A stretch of 5,694 bases of DNA, taken from DUZB01 sp964407525 (GTDB taxonomy: Bacteria; Desulfobacterota; DSM-4660; Desulfatiglandales; Desulfatiglandaceae). Each line of letters opens with the position of its first letter. Position 1 is the stretch's first letter. The translations under genes and the position numbers were made by a program. Below are positions 1 through 5,370 of this stretch, one piece after another. The notes beneath the pieces are model-generated. The model was not told where the DNA came from and made no database searches. It saw only the letters and a list, made by a program, of their open reading frames with translations. The stretch spans positions 1 through 5,694 of the forward strand of contig CAYOWC010000308.1 of the NCBI GenBank assembly GCA_964407525.1. The letters run 5' to 3'.

Positions 1-27
1 GCCATTATTCTTCTGTGTGTGAAGCAT
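1..27 (-). CDS. Possible start of a further gene running off the left edge
   Basis: On the minus strand an ATG at 25-27 is preceded by AGGAG (35-39) with a 7-nt spacer, the same spacing used by the other genes here. Nine sense codons follow to the window edge (MLHTQKNNG), too few to recognise a family. An in-frame ATG at 31-33 lies too close to the AGGAG to be preferred. The gene would lie about 170 bp downstream of hdrA on the same strand, so it could be a further operon member such as an electron-transfer partner. That is inference from position only. Confidence 0.45.
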
Positions 28-65
28 AACCATTCTCCTGAAATGCCCGAAGGGCTGATTGCTTT

Positions 66-227
66 ATCGAATCGTCCGTTCCGATTCGGTAAAAAAACAA
101 AATCTTAACGTTCTTTGCGTCTTGAGCGAAGCCCCGCTAGCGGGACAAGCGGCCGGTAAGGTCGTGTAAAAGTTTCATTTTTGATCTGATCCCGCTTTAA
201 AGCGGGACGGCCCCGCTCGTCCGTTCC
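66..227. repeat. Palindromic GC-rich repeat cluster at the hdrA 3' end
   Basis: This stretch is built from recurring short modules. There is an 18-bp perfect palindrome TCCCGCTTTAAAGCGGGA (190-207), a 12-bp perfect palindrome CCCGCTAGCGGG (133-144), direct repeats AGCGGGAC (139-146 and 201-208) and GCCCCGCT (131-138 and 210-217), an 11-bp direct repeat TCGTCCGTTCC (72-82 and 217-227), and an inverted pair CGAATCG/CGATTCG (68-74 and 82-88). The modules resemble dispersed extragenic palindromes rather than a terminator, because no hairpin is followed by a T-run in the direction hdrA is transcribed. The cluster overlaps the last codons and stop of hdrA. Confidence 0.6.
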
Positions 228-1507
228 AGGGACACCAAATAATTGGAGGCTTCCATGGCCGCCGATCCCGCTTCCACGATAGTATCCACAATATCCTTTG
301 GACCTGCCGCCACTCCTGCAGTAAAAACCCCCTCCATATCCGTGATCGTGGGGGCGATTTTGGGCTTAACGGTTTTTATGAAATTATCGTCCCCTAAGGA
401 TACCGAGCAAATCCCCTCAGGGTTCCATCCCGAAACCATCCCCAAAGACAACACCACCAGATCGTGTTCGGCGACTTTTACTCCCCCGTCTTCTCCCTGG
501 GCTTCATAGTGGAGTTTTACCATTCCGTTTTCTCCAGGATCTATGGACGCAACCTTTCCCTTGATAAATTCAACGCCCATCGCCTTGGAATTCTGGTAAA
601 ATTGCTCATATCCTTTCCCAAACGTCCGGATATCCATGTAATAAATGGTGATGTCGGCCAAGGGAACAGCACCGGAGAGAAGCATGGCCTGTTTGATGGC
701 ATACATGCAGCAGACACGCGAGCAATAGGATACCCCCATGCTCTTGTCCCTGGAACCGGCGCATTGAATGAATGCGATGGAATCAGGTTCCATACCGTCG
801 GATGGCCTGAGCACCCTGTTGTAGGGTCCATGGGGGGCCAACAGCCTTTCCATTTGAAGCGCACTGATGACGTTCGGGATATTACCCTCTCCGTATTGGA
901 CCTTATCTTTGAGCGGGGTCAATTCAAAACCGGTGGAAAGAATAGCCGTTTTTGCTTCTATGGCGAAATGCTCCGGTTCTTGAAAATAGTTTATGGCATC
1001 CGTCGGACACACCTTGGCGCACTTTCCACAAAGGGTGCAATGGTCCGTATCCAGCAGAGCAATCTGGGGAATGGCATTGGAAAACGGAATATAAACAGCT
1101 TTTCGTGCCGCAAAGCCGCCCTGTTCTTCATCGGGCACATAAACGGGGCAATTGTATTCGCATTGCCTGCATCCGATACACTTGACTTCATCCACAAAAC
1201 GGGGTTTCTGAGTAATAGAGGCCTCTATTCTTCCCCCCTCCCTTTCAAGGGATTCTAACTCACAATACGTAAAGAGAGTAATATTAGGGTGGTGGGCCGC
1301 AGCAGCCATCTTGGGCGTGGTAATACAACTTGCACAGTCAAGCGTGGGAAACACCTTGGAGAGACGGATCATTTTCCCTCCAATCGTGGCATCCTTATCC
1401 ACAATGGCTACCTTGAAATCCTGGTCCGCAAGATCCAGAGCCGTCTGTAACCCTGCAATACCGCCGCCCACAACCAGGGTGTCAAATTTCAATGTTTTCA
1501 TGGACAT
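197..1507 (-). CDS. hdrA: HdrA/Qmo-type FAD and iron-sulfur oxidoreductase subunit
   Basis: 436-residue short-form HdrA-like protein. The N-terminal FAD-binding Rossmann motif is VVGGGIAGL (about 12-20). The HdrA signature DCASC followed by PKM is at 57-67. Two [4Fe-4S] ferredoxin motifs follow: C110-x2-C113-x2-C116-x3-C120 and C157-x2-C160-x2-C163-x3-C167. A further HdrA cysteine block comprises QCAGSRD (248-254) and YCSRVCC (261-267). A C-terminal FAD segment is recognisable around GVFTAGVAAGPKDI (393-406). Family members pass electrons between flavin and iron-sulfur clusters and may bifurcate them; the protein should be cytoplasmic. Methanogen HdrA is much longer, so this form resembles QmoA or the HdrA half of QmoB. 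The start is supported by AAAGGA 7 nt upstream of ATG 1507; an ATG two codons in is less likely. It is the fourth gene of the operon, 125 nt after mvhD. The last eight or so codons (ERTSGAVPL) lie in the repeat cluster and may not be ancestral. The electron partner is not visible. Confidence 0.94.
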   Translation of the reverse strand: MSMKTLKFDTLVVGGGIAGLQTALDLADQDFKVAIVDKDATIGGKMIRLSKVFPTLDCASCITTPKMAAAAHHPNITLFTYCELESLEREGGRIEASITQKPRFVDEVKCIGCRQCEYNCPVYVPDEEQGGFAARKAVYIPFSNAIPQIALLDTDHCTLCGKCAKVCPTDAINYFQEPEHFAIEAKTAILSTGFELTPLKDKVQYGEGNIPNVISALQMERLLAPHGPYNRVLRPSDGMEPDSIAFIQCAGSRDKSMGVSYCSRVCCMYAIKQAMLLSGAVPLADITIYYMDIRTFGKGYEQFYQNSKAMGVEFIKGKVASIDPGENGMVKLHYEAQGEDGGVKVAEHDLVVLSLGMVSGWNPEGICSVSLGDDNFIKTVKPKIAPTITDMEGVFTAGVAAGPKDIVDTIVEAGSAAMEASNYLVSLERTSGAVPL

Positions 1508-1565
1508 AAATTTTTCCTTTCACGCGTTTGCACAGACTGTGTTATCCAAAAGCTGCAATTAGTTA

Positions 1566-1599
1566 TTAACCTGAAGAATGCAAACAATTGCAAGGTTAA
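1566..1599 (-). other. Intercistronic stem-loop between mvhD-like gene and hdrA
   Basis: Outer arms TTAACCT (1566-1572) and AGGTTAA (1593-1599) enclose an inner pair TGCAA (1579-1583) and TTGCA (1588-1592) with an ACAA loop. The right-hand arms are contiguous and the left-hand arms are separated by GAAGAA, giving a 12-bp stem with a one-sided bulge. No T-run follows in the direction of transcription, so it is not a standard terminator. It could stabilise or mark a processing point in the mRNA. Confidence 0.4.
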
Positions 1600-1604
1600 A
1601 CAAA

Positions 1605-1625
1605 TGGCTAAAAGCTAACGGCTAA
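1605..1625. repeat. Heptamer tandem repeat, NNGCTAA x3
   Basis: Three adjacent 7-bp units TGGCTAA, AAGCTAA and CGGCTAA, with a decayed fourth (TCGCTGT) running to 1632, directly abut the stop codon of the mvhD-like gene (1633-1635). On the transcribed strand it reads TTAGCCG-TTAGCTT-TTAGCCA. It is one of four 7-bp-periodic tracts in this window. Confidence 0.6.
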
Positions 1626-1632
1626 TCGCTGT

Positions 1633-2055
1633 TTACGCCGCTTTTTTCTCCGATCCGGGGGAGCCCAGTTCTTCCAGAAGCTGGTTCATCTGCTTCACTT
1701 CTTTCACAAAGGCCTTGCTGCATACGGTACATACTCCAGTGAGTCGGACCCTTCTCGGGTCCAGCCCTTCTTCCCTCATCATGGGGTAGAGCTTATCCAT
1801 CCTTGCAGCCAGGGCAGGGTAAGCGCCCTCATATGCGCATTCTACCCCGCAGGACATAATAATGATGCCGTAAATCCCTTTTCTGAAGCAATCCAAATAG
1901 AACTTCTCCGGAAACATAACCGGCGCCCTCACCCTCAGGATATAGGTATTCTCAGGATAGCTCATATGGGCCTGCCCGGTGGCATTGGCGCCTGGATATG
2001 CGCAATCTTCCGTTGCTAAAATCAGTATCTTTGCCTGGTTTTCCTGGGCTGACAT
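1633..2055 (-). CDS. MvhD/FlpD-family iron-sulfur protein (HdrA partner)
   Basis: 140 residues, matching the MvhD/FlpD family in length and core pattern (AxCAYPGANATGQAHMSYP near 17-35, then a YGIIIMSCGVECAYEG segment at 62-77). MvhD carries a [2Fe-2S] centre and hands electrons to HdrA; it is also the C-terminal domain of QmoB. The cysteines are C18, C56, C69, C73, C109 and C112. Relative to the usual pattern as I recall it (CNWCSY, MCSGR, GCHxGDCHY), the first Cys of the CxxC and the MCSGR Cys are absent, and a new CTVC pair (109-112) sits where ISAxEG is usual. The start ATG (2053-2055) is preceded by GGTGAG and a run of nine G residues. The gene is 17 nt after the upstream tusA stop and 125 nt before hdrA, so co-transcription is likely. 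Function in electron transfer with the adjacent HdrA is a strong inference; the cluster ligation is not certain. Confidence 0.9.
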   Translation of the reverse strand: MSAQENQAKILILATEDCAYPGANATGQAHMSYPENTYILRVRAPVMFPEKFYLDCFRKGIYGIIIMSCGVECAYEGAYPALAARMDKLYPMMREEGLDPRRVRLTGVCTVCSKAFVKEVKQMNQLLEELGSPGSEKKAA

Positions 2056-2059
2056 GATG

Positions 2060-2068
2060 CCCCCCCCC
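2060..2068 (-). promoter_or_regulatory. G9 homopolymer in the mvhD-like ribosome binding region
   Basis: The minus strand has nine consecutive G between GGTGA and CATCATG, inside the 17-nt gap between the tusA stop and the mvhD-like start. The tract forms part of, or sets the spacing of, the Shine-Dalgarno region. Length changes by slippage could alter translation of the electron-transfer subunit. It is also a position prone to sequencing error. Confidence 0.4.
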
Positions 2069-2072
2069 TCAC

Positions 2073-2327
2073 CTATTTCTGGCGTTTAACAAAAATTCTG
2101 TCTGCTCCATCCACTTCCAGGAATCCAAGATAATCGTGCCCCACCTTCTTTGACCAACGGGGAATATCATTTCTGGAACCGGGATCATTGGACAGAATTT
2201 CGAGGATCTGTCCAATTTGAACATTGCCCATCCCCTTTTTGGCTTCCAACAGAGGGCCCGGACAGGATACACCGCGTGCGTCCACTACGTTTGCTGCTTC
2301 AATTGTGCTCAGATCGATATCTCCCAT
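2073..2327 (-). CDS. tusA: TusA-family sulfur carrier protein (CPGP)
   Basis: 84 residues, the usual size for TusA. It has the family signature D16-x2-G19-x2-C22-P-G-P25 followed by K30, and the C-terminal pattern SNDPGSRNDIPRWSKKVGHDYL typical of the IF3-C-like fold. C22 is the only cysteine and is the expected persulfide carrier. TusA proteins pass sulfane sulfur between proteins; in sulfur-oxidising and sulfate-reducing microbes they are often encoded beside Hdr-like or Dsr genes. AAGGAG (2335-2340) lies 7 nt from ATG 2327, so the start is secure. It is second in the operon, 125 nt after the CPWV paralogue and 17 nt before the mvhD-like gene. A role as sulfur donor to the HdrA/MvhD pair is inferred from context. 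Confidence 0.94.
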   Translation of the reverse strand: MGDIDLSTIEAANVVDARGVSCPGPLLEAKKGMGNVQIGQILEILSNDPGSRNDIPRWSKKVGHDYLGFLEVDGADRIFVKRQK

Positions 2328-2367
2328 GATTATTCTCCTTTTTCTATTACTGGTTTTGGGTTATGCA

Positions 2368-2409
2368 CTCGTTACTGGTTACTCGTTGCTCGTTACTGGT
2401 TGCTGGTTT
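2368..2409. repeat. Heptamer tandem repeat, CT(C/G)GTTN x6
   Basis: Six contiguous 7-bp units: CTCGTTA, CTGGTTA, CTCGTTG, CTCGTTA, CTGGTTG, CTGGTTT. A detached copy, CTGGTTT, is at 2350-2356. The tract fills most of the 125-nt spacer between the two tusA genes and so lies within the operon transcript. No gene is read from it; the open frames across it are repeat translations. Confidence 0.75.
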
Positions 2410-2439
2410 CCTCTAGTTCCTGAAATTTCTTCCTCGTAC

Positions 2440-2457
2440 GGTGAGGCGGTTCTCACC
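2440..2457 (-). other. Stem-loop over the stop codon of the first tusA-like gene
   Basis: GGTGAG (2440-2445) and CTCACC (2452-2457) form a 6-bp stem with a 6-nt loop, and the TGA stop (2453-2455) sits inside the stem. No T-run follows on the minus strand, so it is not a clear terminator. It could mark an mRNA boundary between the first and second cistron. Confidence 0.3.
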
Positions 2458-2725
2458 TGACTTTTTGAGCCTCTGGGCCTCGTTTTACCAACACATGATA
2501 GCAATCTTCGTCGGATTTTATACTGATCACCCTGTCGTTGGTTCTTTCTAAAACGTGGGAAAAGCTTTTCTGAATCTGGGCGTCCGAACTGATCACTTCT
2601 AAAATTTCCCCGGCATTCATACGACTAAGCCAGCTCTTTGCTTTGAGGATGACCCAGGGACAACCCCAGCCCTTCAAATCGAGGACCCTGTCTGCCTGGC
2701 ATGGTTTTGCTGTAGTTTCTCTCAT
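2453..2725 (-). CDS. TusA-like sulfur carrier, divergent CPWV motif
   Basis: 90 residues with the chosen start. The TusA core reads D16-x2-G19-x2-C22-P23-W24-V25, then K28 and K30, then ILEVISSDAQIQKSFSHVLE, which matches the TusA fold. The second proline of the CPxP motif is replaced by valine and the site is flanked by tryptophans (W20, W24, W32). The predicted active C22 is kept; C9 and C75 are additional. The start is ATG 2725, preceded by GGAG 4 nt upstream. A longer frame opens with TTG at 2791, but it has no ribosome binding site, adds no TusA similarity, and begins upstream of the sigma-54 promoter at 2765-2781, so it cannot be translated from that transcript. This is the first gene of the operon. 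Whether it accepts sulfur like classical TusA or has another partner is not known. Confidence 0.88.
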   Translation of the reverse strand: MRETTAKPCQADRVLDLKGWGCPWVILKAKSWLSRMNAGEILEVISSDAQIQKSFSHVLERTNDRVISIKSDEDCYHVLVKRGPEAQKVR

Positions 2726-2764
2726 GTGTCTCCGGAAAATTAGTTCTGTTTGCTCTTCATCGAA

Positions 2765-2781
2765 TGCAATCTCGATGCCAA
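2765..2781 (-). promoter_or_regulatory. Sigma-54 (-24/-12) promoter of the tusA-tusA-mvhD-hdrA operon
   Basis: The minus strand reads TTGGCATCGAGATTGCA. It matches the RpoN consensus TGGCAC-N5-TTGCW, with GG and GC separated by exactly 10 bp and a single departure (T for C) in the -24 box. Transcription should begin near 2755, leaving a leader of about 30 nt before ATG 2725. A PAS-AAA+ sigma-54 activator is encoded divergently next door, which supports the call. Confidence 0.82.
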
Positions 2782-2845
2782 AAAATTTCAAAGAACTTTT
2801 TCAAAATAAATCATTGATTTAATTAGATATAAAAAATCTGAAGAA

Positions 2846-2875
2846 AACATATTGATTTATTAACGTTAAGGAGAT
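2846..2875. promoter_or_regulatory. Candidate activator site (UAS) A
   Basis: The motif begins AACATATTGA and contains TTAACGTTAA, a 10-bp palindrome (2860-2869). It is 23/30 identical to a block at 5181-5210 that lies upstream of the other sigma-54 promoter in the same orientation. It sits about 80-110 bp upstream of the -12 element, a normal distance for enhancer binding. ATTGATTTA also occurs twice here (2813-2821 and 2851-2859), 38 bp apart. Binding by the neighbouring activator is inferred. Confidence 0.45.
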
Positions 2876-2956
2876 AGGGTTAACACATGTTCATAATGAC
2901 GAATATTTAACACTCATCGTTTCTAACCATGCTTTCCCAGAGGGGATTTCTACCTT

Positions 2957-4345
2957 ATGTTTGATGATGAATACAGCCAATACTGGCAAACCGTGGTGCA
3001 AACCATGCTGGACGGTCTTATGGTTGTTGATCCGGACGGAATAATCGTTTCGATCAATGATGCGCTGGAAGAACTGACCGGATACACAAAAGATGAATTG
3101 ATCGGACAACCGTGTGATATATTAGAGTGTAACAGTTGCTTCGGAACGAGGAAAAACGGAGGAGATAAGTACTGCGCTCTTTTTAGTGAGGGAAAAGTCA
3201 GGCATAGCAGGTGTGAATTGAAAAAGAAAGATGGTTCCCCTTTGCATGTGATGAAAAATGCCGCCATACTTCGGGATCACGAAGGCGTTGTAGTGGGTGG
3301 AGTAGAAACCGTTGCGGATTTCACGGCACTGGTGGCCAAAGACCAGGTAATCTCTTCTCTCAGGAAGGAATTGAGTATCGAAGACAGTTTTGAAGGCATC
3401 ATCGGCACCTCGCCGAGCATGCACCAGGTTTTTGACCTGATCCAGAGTGCAGCCCAGTCTGAGGCCCCTGTAATCATCTATGGGGAAAGCGGTACGGGCA
3501 AAGAACTGGTGGCAGGCGCCATTCACAACCTGAGCCCTCGAACCAAAGGCCCGTTTATCAAAGTGAATTGCGCGGCTCTCAATGAATCACTACTTGAGAG
3601 CGAGCTTTTCGGACACGTAAAAGGAGCTTTCACGGGGGCCGATCGTACAAGGGTTGGGCGTTTTGAAGCGGCCAGTAAAGGCAGTATTTTTTTGGACGAA
3701 ATCGGCGATTTGCCCCTCACAACCCAGGTAAAGCTCCTTCGCGTACTGCAGGAGAAGGAAATCGAGAAGGTGGGAGATTACAAGCCGATTCCCGTGGATG
3801 TGAGGATAGTCTCCGCCACAAACCGTGACCTGAACAGGCTTATGAAAGAAGGGCAGTTCAGAGAAGACCTGTACTATCGGATCGGGGTTATCCCCATCTA
3901 TCTGCCCCCTTTGCGAAACAGGGAAGAGGACATCCCGCTCCTGGTGGATACCTTTATTCATCGAATTCAGGCGAAAACCGGAAAGAAAATCAGGGGAATG
4001 GACAAAAGAGCGCTTGAAATGCTCATGCAGTATGAATGGCCGGGAAATGTTCGCGAATTGATCAACGTGATTGAATATGCCTTCGTACTCTGTTCAGGAG
4101 GGGACATCAAACTTGAGCACCTTCCTGCAACGCTCAAGGGAAAACCTACCGCCCCATCGAGAAAAAACAAGACAGAAGGCATTCCCAGAAAGAAACGTCA
4201 AAACAAAGAGCAGATCATGGATGCCCTGCATTCAGCCGGGGGCAATAAATCGGAGGCCGCCCGTATTCTCGGAATCAGCAGGGTGACATTGTGGAAGAGG
4301 CTTAAGGCTCTGGATATCCAGGTAGACAAAGAAATTCGTGGATAG
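2957..4345 (+). CDS. PAS-domain sigma-54-dependent transcriptional activator
   Basis: 462 residues. The N-terminal PAS domain (about 8-125; DGLMVVDPDGII and LTGYTKDELIGQ are typical) contains five cysteines: C53-x4-C58-x2-C61-x11-C73-x12-C86. A short linker leads to the AAA+ domain (about 145-375) with Walker A GESGTGKE (176-183), the sigma-54 contact loop GAFTGA (223-228), Walker B SIFLDEIG (243-250), sensor I ATNRDL (287-292) and sensor II WPGNVREL (361-368). A basic linker (about 400-417) precedes a Fis-type helix-turn-helix (about 418-452; NKSEAARILGISRVTLWKRLK). All ATPase motifs are intact, so it should be a working RpoN activator in the cytoplasm. The start ATG 2957 has GAGGGG 11 nt upstream, a slightly long spacing; an in-frame stop at 2924-2926 excludes a longer form. 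It is divergent from the sulfur/HdrA operon and convergent with the 234-residue gene, both preceded by -24/-12 promoters, so it is the likely regulator of both. The signal is unknown; the PAS cysteines suggest redox, metal or sulfur species. Confidence 0.96.
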   Translation: MFDDEYSQYWQTVVQTMLDGLMVVDPDGIIVSINDALEELTGYTKDELIGQPCDILECNSCFGTRKNGGDKYCALFSEGKVRHSRCELKKKDGSPLHVMKNAAILRDHEGVVVGGVETVADFTALVAKDQVISSLRKELSIEDSFEGIIGTSPSMHQVFDLIQSAAQSEAPVIIYGESGTGKELVAGAIHNLSPRTKGPFIKVNCAALNESLLESELFGHVKGAFTGADRTRVGRFEAASKGSIFLDEIGDLPLTTQVKLLRVLQEKEIEKVGDYKPIPVDVRIVSATNRDLNRLMKEGQFREDLYYRIGVIPIYLPPLRNREEDIPLLVDTFIHRIQAKTGKKIRGMDKRALEMLMQYEWPGNVRELINVIEYAFVLCSGGDIKLEHLPATLKGKPTAPSRKNKTEGIPRKKRQNKEQIMDALHSAGGNKSEAARILGISRVTLWKRLKALDIQVDKEIRG

Positions 4346-4348
4346 AAC

Positions 4349-5053
4349 CTATTCGAAGAATGCCCTATTGTACTTGATTTTTACCCTGTCAAACTCTTCA
4401 TAAATGATGGCCGCTCTCCTGTTGGCAAGATCTCGGGCTTTCCGAATCTCCGCCTCTTTATCCTCCAGAGCGCAGCAGGAAAAACATTTCTGGCAGATAT
4501 GCTTCTCCTTTAAATGGGTGACGGAAAAATTGGCCGAAAAAAACATCCGTTTTTCCTTTTGATTTTCAAAATTTTCCACCGCTGCAAAATTTTCCAGATC
4601 AATATGGATGGAAATATCGTTCCCTTCCTTCGCCATATGAATATAGTCATCGAGGATCAGTGTTGAAACAAACTGGTCTTTTTTTTCCTCGAATTTCGAG
4701 AGCATTCCTTCCAGTGTGAAAAGCTTTGTGTCGACCTTGATCCCCGCCTTTTCCAATGCCGCAAAATCCCTCTGAAGATAGCGGTTAGCAATCATCACGG
4801 CCTGTGATACGTGGGGACAGAGATTATGGGTGCACCCACGAGAATAGCACTTCTTAAATTCGTACGACTGCCCATCAACGGCGCCCTTAAATCGGGAAAA
4901 GAACAGGAACGCCTGAAATGGGTGCTCCTCGTGATCAAGTTCCACCTCGTTAATTTCAAATGCATTATCAACCATAATTTCATGACCCGCCTTTTTCAGT
5001 GAAATGAGGTCCATAATGCACATGGGGGGATTCTGACTCATACGCTCTTCCAT
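4349..5053 (-). CDS. Uncharacterised cysteine-rich protein, putative metal-binding
   Basis: 234 residues; I do not recognise a named family. Two cysteine clusters are visible: C69-x4-C74-x4-C79-x-H81 (reading KKCYSRGCTHNLCPHV), whose terminal C-x-H resembles the end of a SWIM-type zinc motif, and C187-x2-C190-x2-C193-C194 (HICQKCFSCC). The clusters are separated by a charged, mostly hydrophilic middle, and the C-terminus is rich in basic and acidic helix-like sequence (about 198-230). There is no signal peptide or membrane segment, so it is probably cytoplasmic. The start ATG 5053 has GGAGG (5061-5065) 7 nt upstream. A sigma-54 promoter at 5125-5141 gives a leader of about 60 nt. It is tail-to-tail with the activator gene, stop codons 3 nt apart. 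Shared promoter type and upstream motif suggest co-regulation with the HdrA/TusA operon. Zinc or iron-sulfur binding is inferred from the cysteines only. Confidence 0.85.
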   Translation of the reverse strand: MEERMSQNPPMCIMDLISLKKAGHEIMVDNAFEINEVELDHEEHPFQAFLFFSRFKGAVDGQSYEFKKCYSRGCTHNLCPHVSQAVMIANRYLQRDFAALEKAGIKVDTKLFTLEGMLSKFEEKKDQFVSTLILDDYIHMAKEGNDISIHIDLENFAAVENFENQKEKRMFFSANFSVTHLKEKHICQKCFSCCALEDKEAEIRKARDLANRRAAIIYEEFDRVKIKYNRAFFE

Positions 5054-5124
5054 TTTGATGCCTCCGTTATCTTCATTTTTTCTATGCCGTTTCCTTTCTG
5101 GGGCACGGTTACGTCAAACAATCA

Positions 5125-5141
5125 TGCAATAAAAATGCCAG
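5125..5141 (-). promoter_or_regulatory. Sigma-54 (-24/-12) promoter of the cysteine-rich gene
   Basis: The minus strand reads CTGGCATTTTTATTGCA, with TGGCAT and TTGCA boxes and 10 bp between GG and GC. It shares TGGCAT-N4-ATTGCA with the operon promoter at 2765-2781, including the same T in place of C. Transcription should start near 5115, about 60 nt before ATG 5053. Confidence 0.8.
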
Positions 5142-5180
5142 AAAACATCCCCATATATTCCGGAAACTGGAAAAGATAAT

Positions 5181-5210
5181 AACATATTGAAATATTACAA
5201 TTAAAGGGAT
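5181..5210. promoter_or_regulatory. Candidate activator site (UAS) B
   Basis: The motif begins AACATATTGAAATATTAC and is 23/30 identical, without gaps, to 2846-2875; the first ten bases are identical. It contains the small dyad ATATT-GA-AATAT. It lies about 55-85 bp upstream of the -12 element of the promoter at 5125-5141, in the same orientation relative to the promoter as site A. The region is AT-rich, so part of the match could be chance. Confidence 0.42.
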
Positions 5211-5342
5211 TTTTTTATAAGGAAAGCAAAAGATTGGAATATATAGAACATGTTTTTTTCAGAATCGCTCGAAAAATTAACGGGTGTTAATATTTGCGGC
5301 TCAACTCGGATTAGCGTGAAAAACCCCTTCTTCTGGAACCGA

Positions 5343-5370
5343 GGTGTCAGGTTTCGGGTGTCAGGTTTCA
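5343..5370. repeat. Heptamer tandem repeat, GGT(G/T)TC(A/G) x4
   Basis: Four contiguous 7-bp units: GGTGTCA, GGTTTCG, GGTGTCA, GGTTTCA. A related tract in the opposite orientation is at 5457-5477, so the two can pair as imperfect inverted arms about 85 bp apart. The gene-poor sequence from 5211 to 5342 shows nothing I can support; a 60-codon open frame across 5250-5432 is partly translated repeat. Confidence 0.7.

Noticed and set aside
66..98. Hairpin CGAATCG/CGATTCG next to an A7 run as terminator of hdrA
   Set aside because: On the minus strand the T-run comes before the stem, not after it, so it cannot act as a standard terminator for hdrA.
464..1258. 264-codon open frame on the plus strand opposite hdrA
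   Set aside because: It is antisense to a gene with unmistakable HdrA motifs, and its translation shows no domain pattern.
1531..1541. CACAGACTGTG as an operator upstream of hdrA
   Set aside because: It is a short single dyad inside an operon with no nearby promoter match.
1633..2055. Selenocysteine version of an MvhD-like protein, as in BamF
   Set aside because: The frame has no internal TGA, and the relevant positions are cysteine or replaced by other residues.
2368..2409. CRISPR-like array
   Set aside because: The units are 7 bp and contiguous, with no spacers and no cas genes in the window.
2726..2791. N-terminal extension of the CPWV TusA-like protein from TTG
   Set aside because: It has no ribosome binding site, no TusA similarity, and contains the -24/-12 promoter of the operon.
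2880..2909. Sigma-70-like promoter for the activator (TTAACA, 18 bp, TATTTA)
   Set aside because: The -10 match is poor and the region is AT-rich; it could not be separated from chance.
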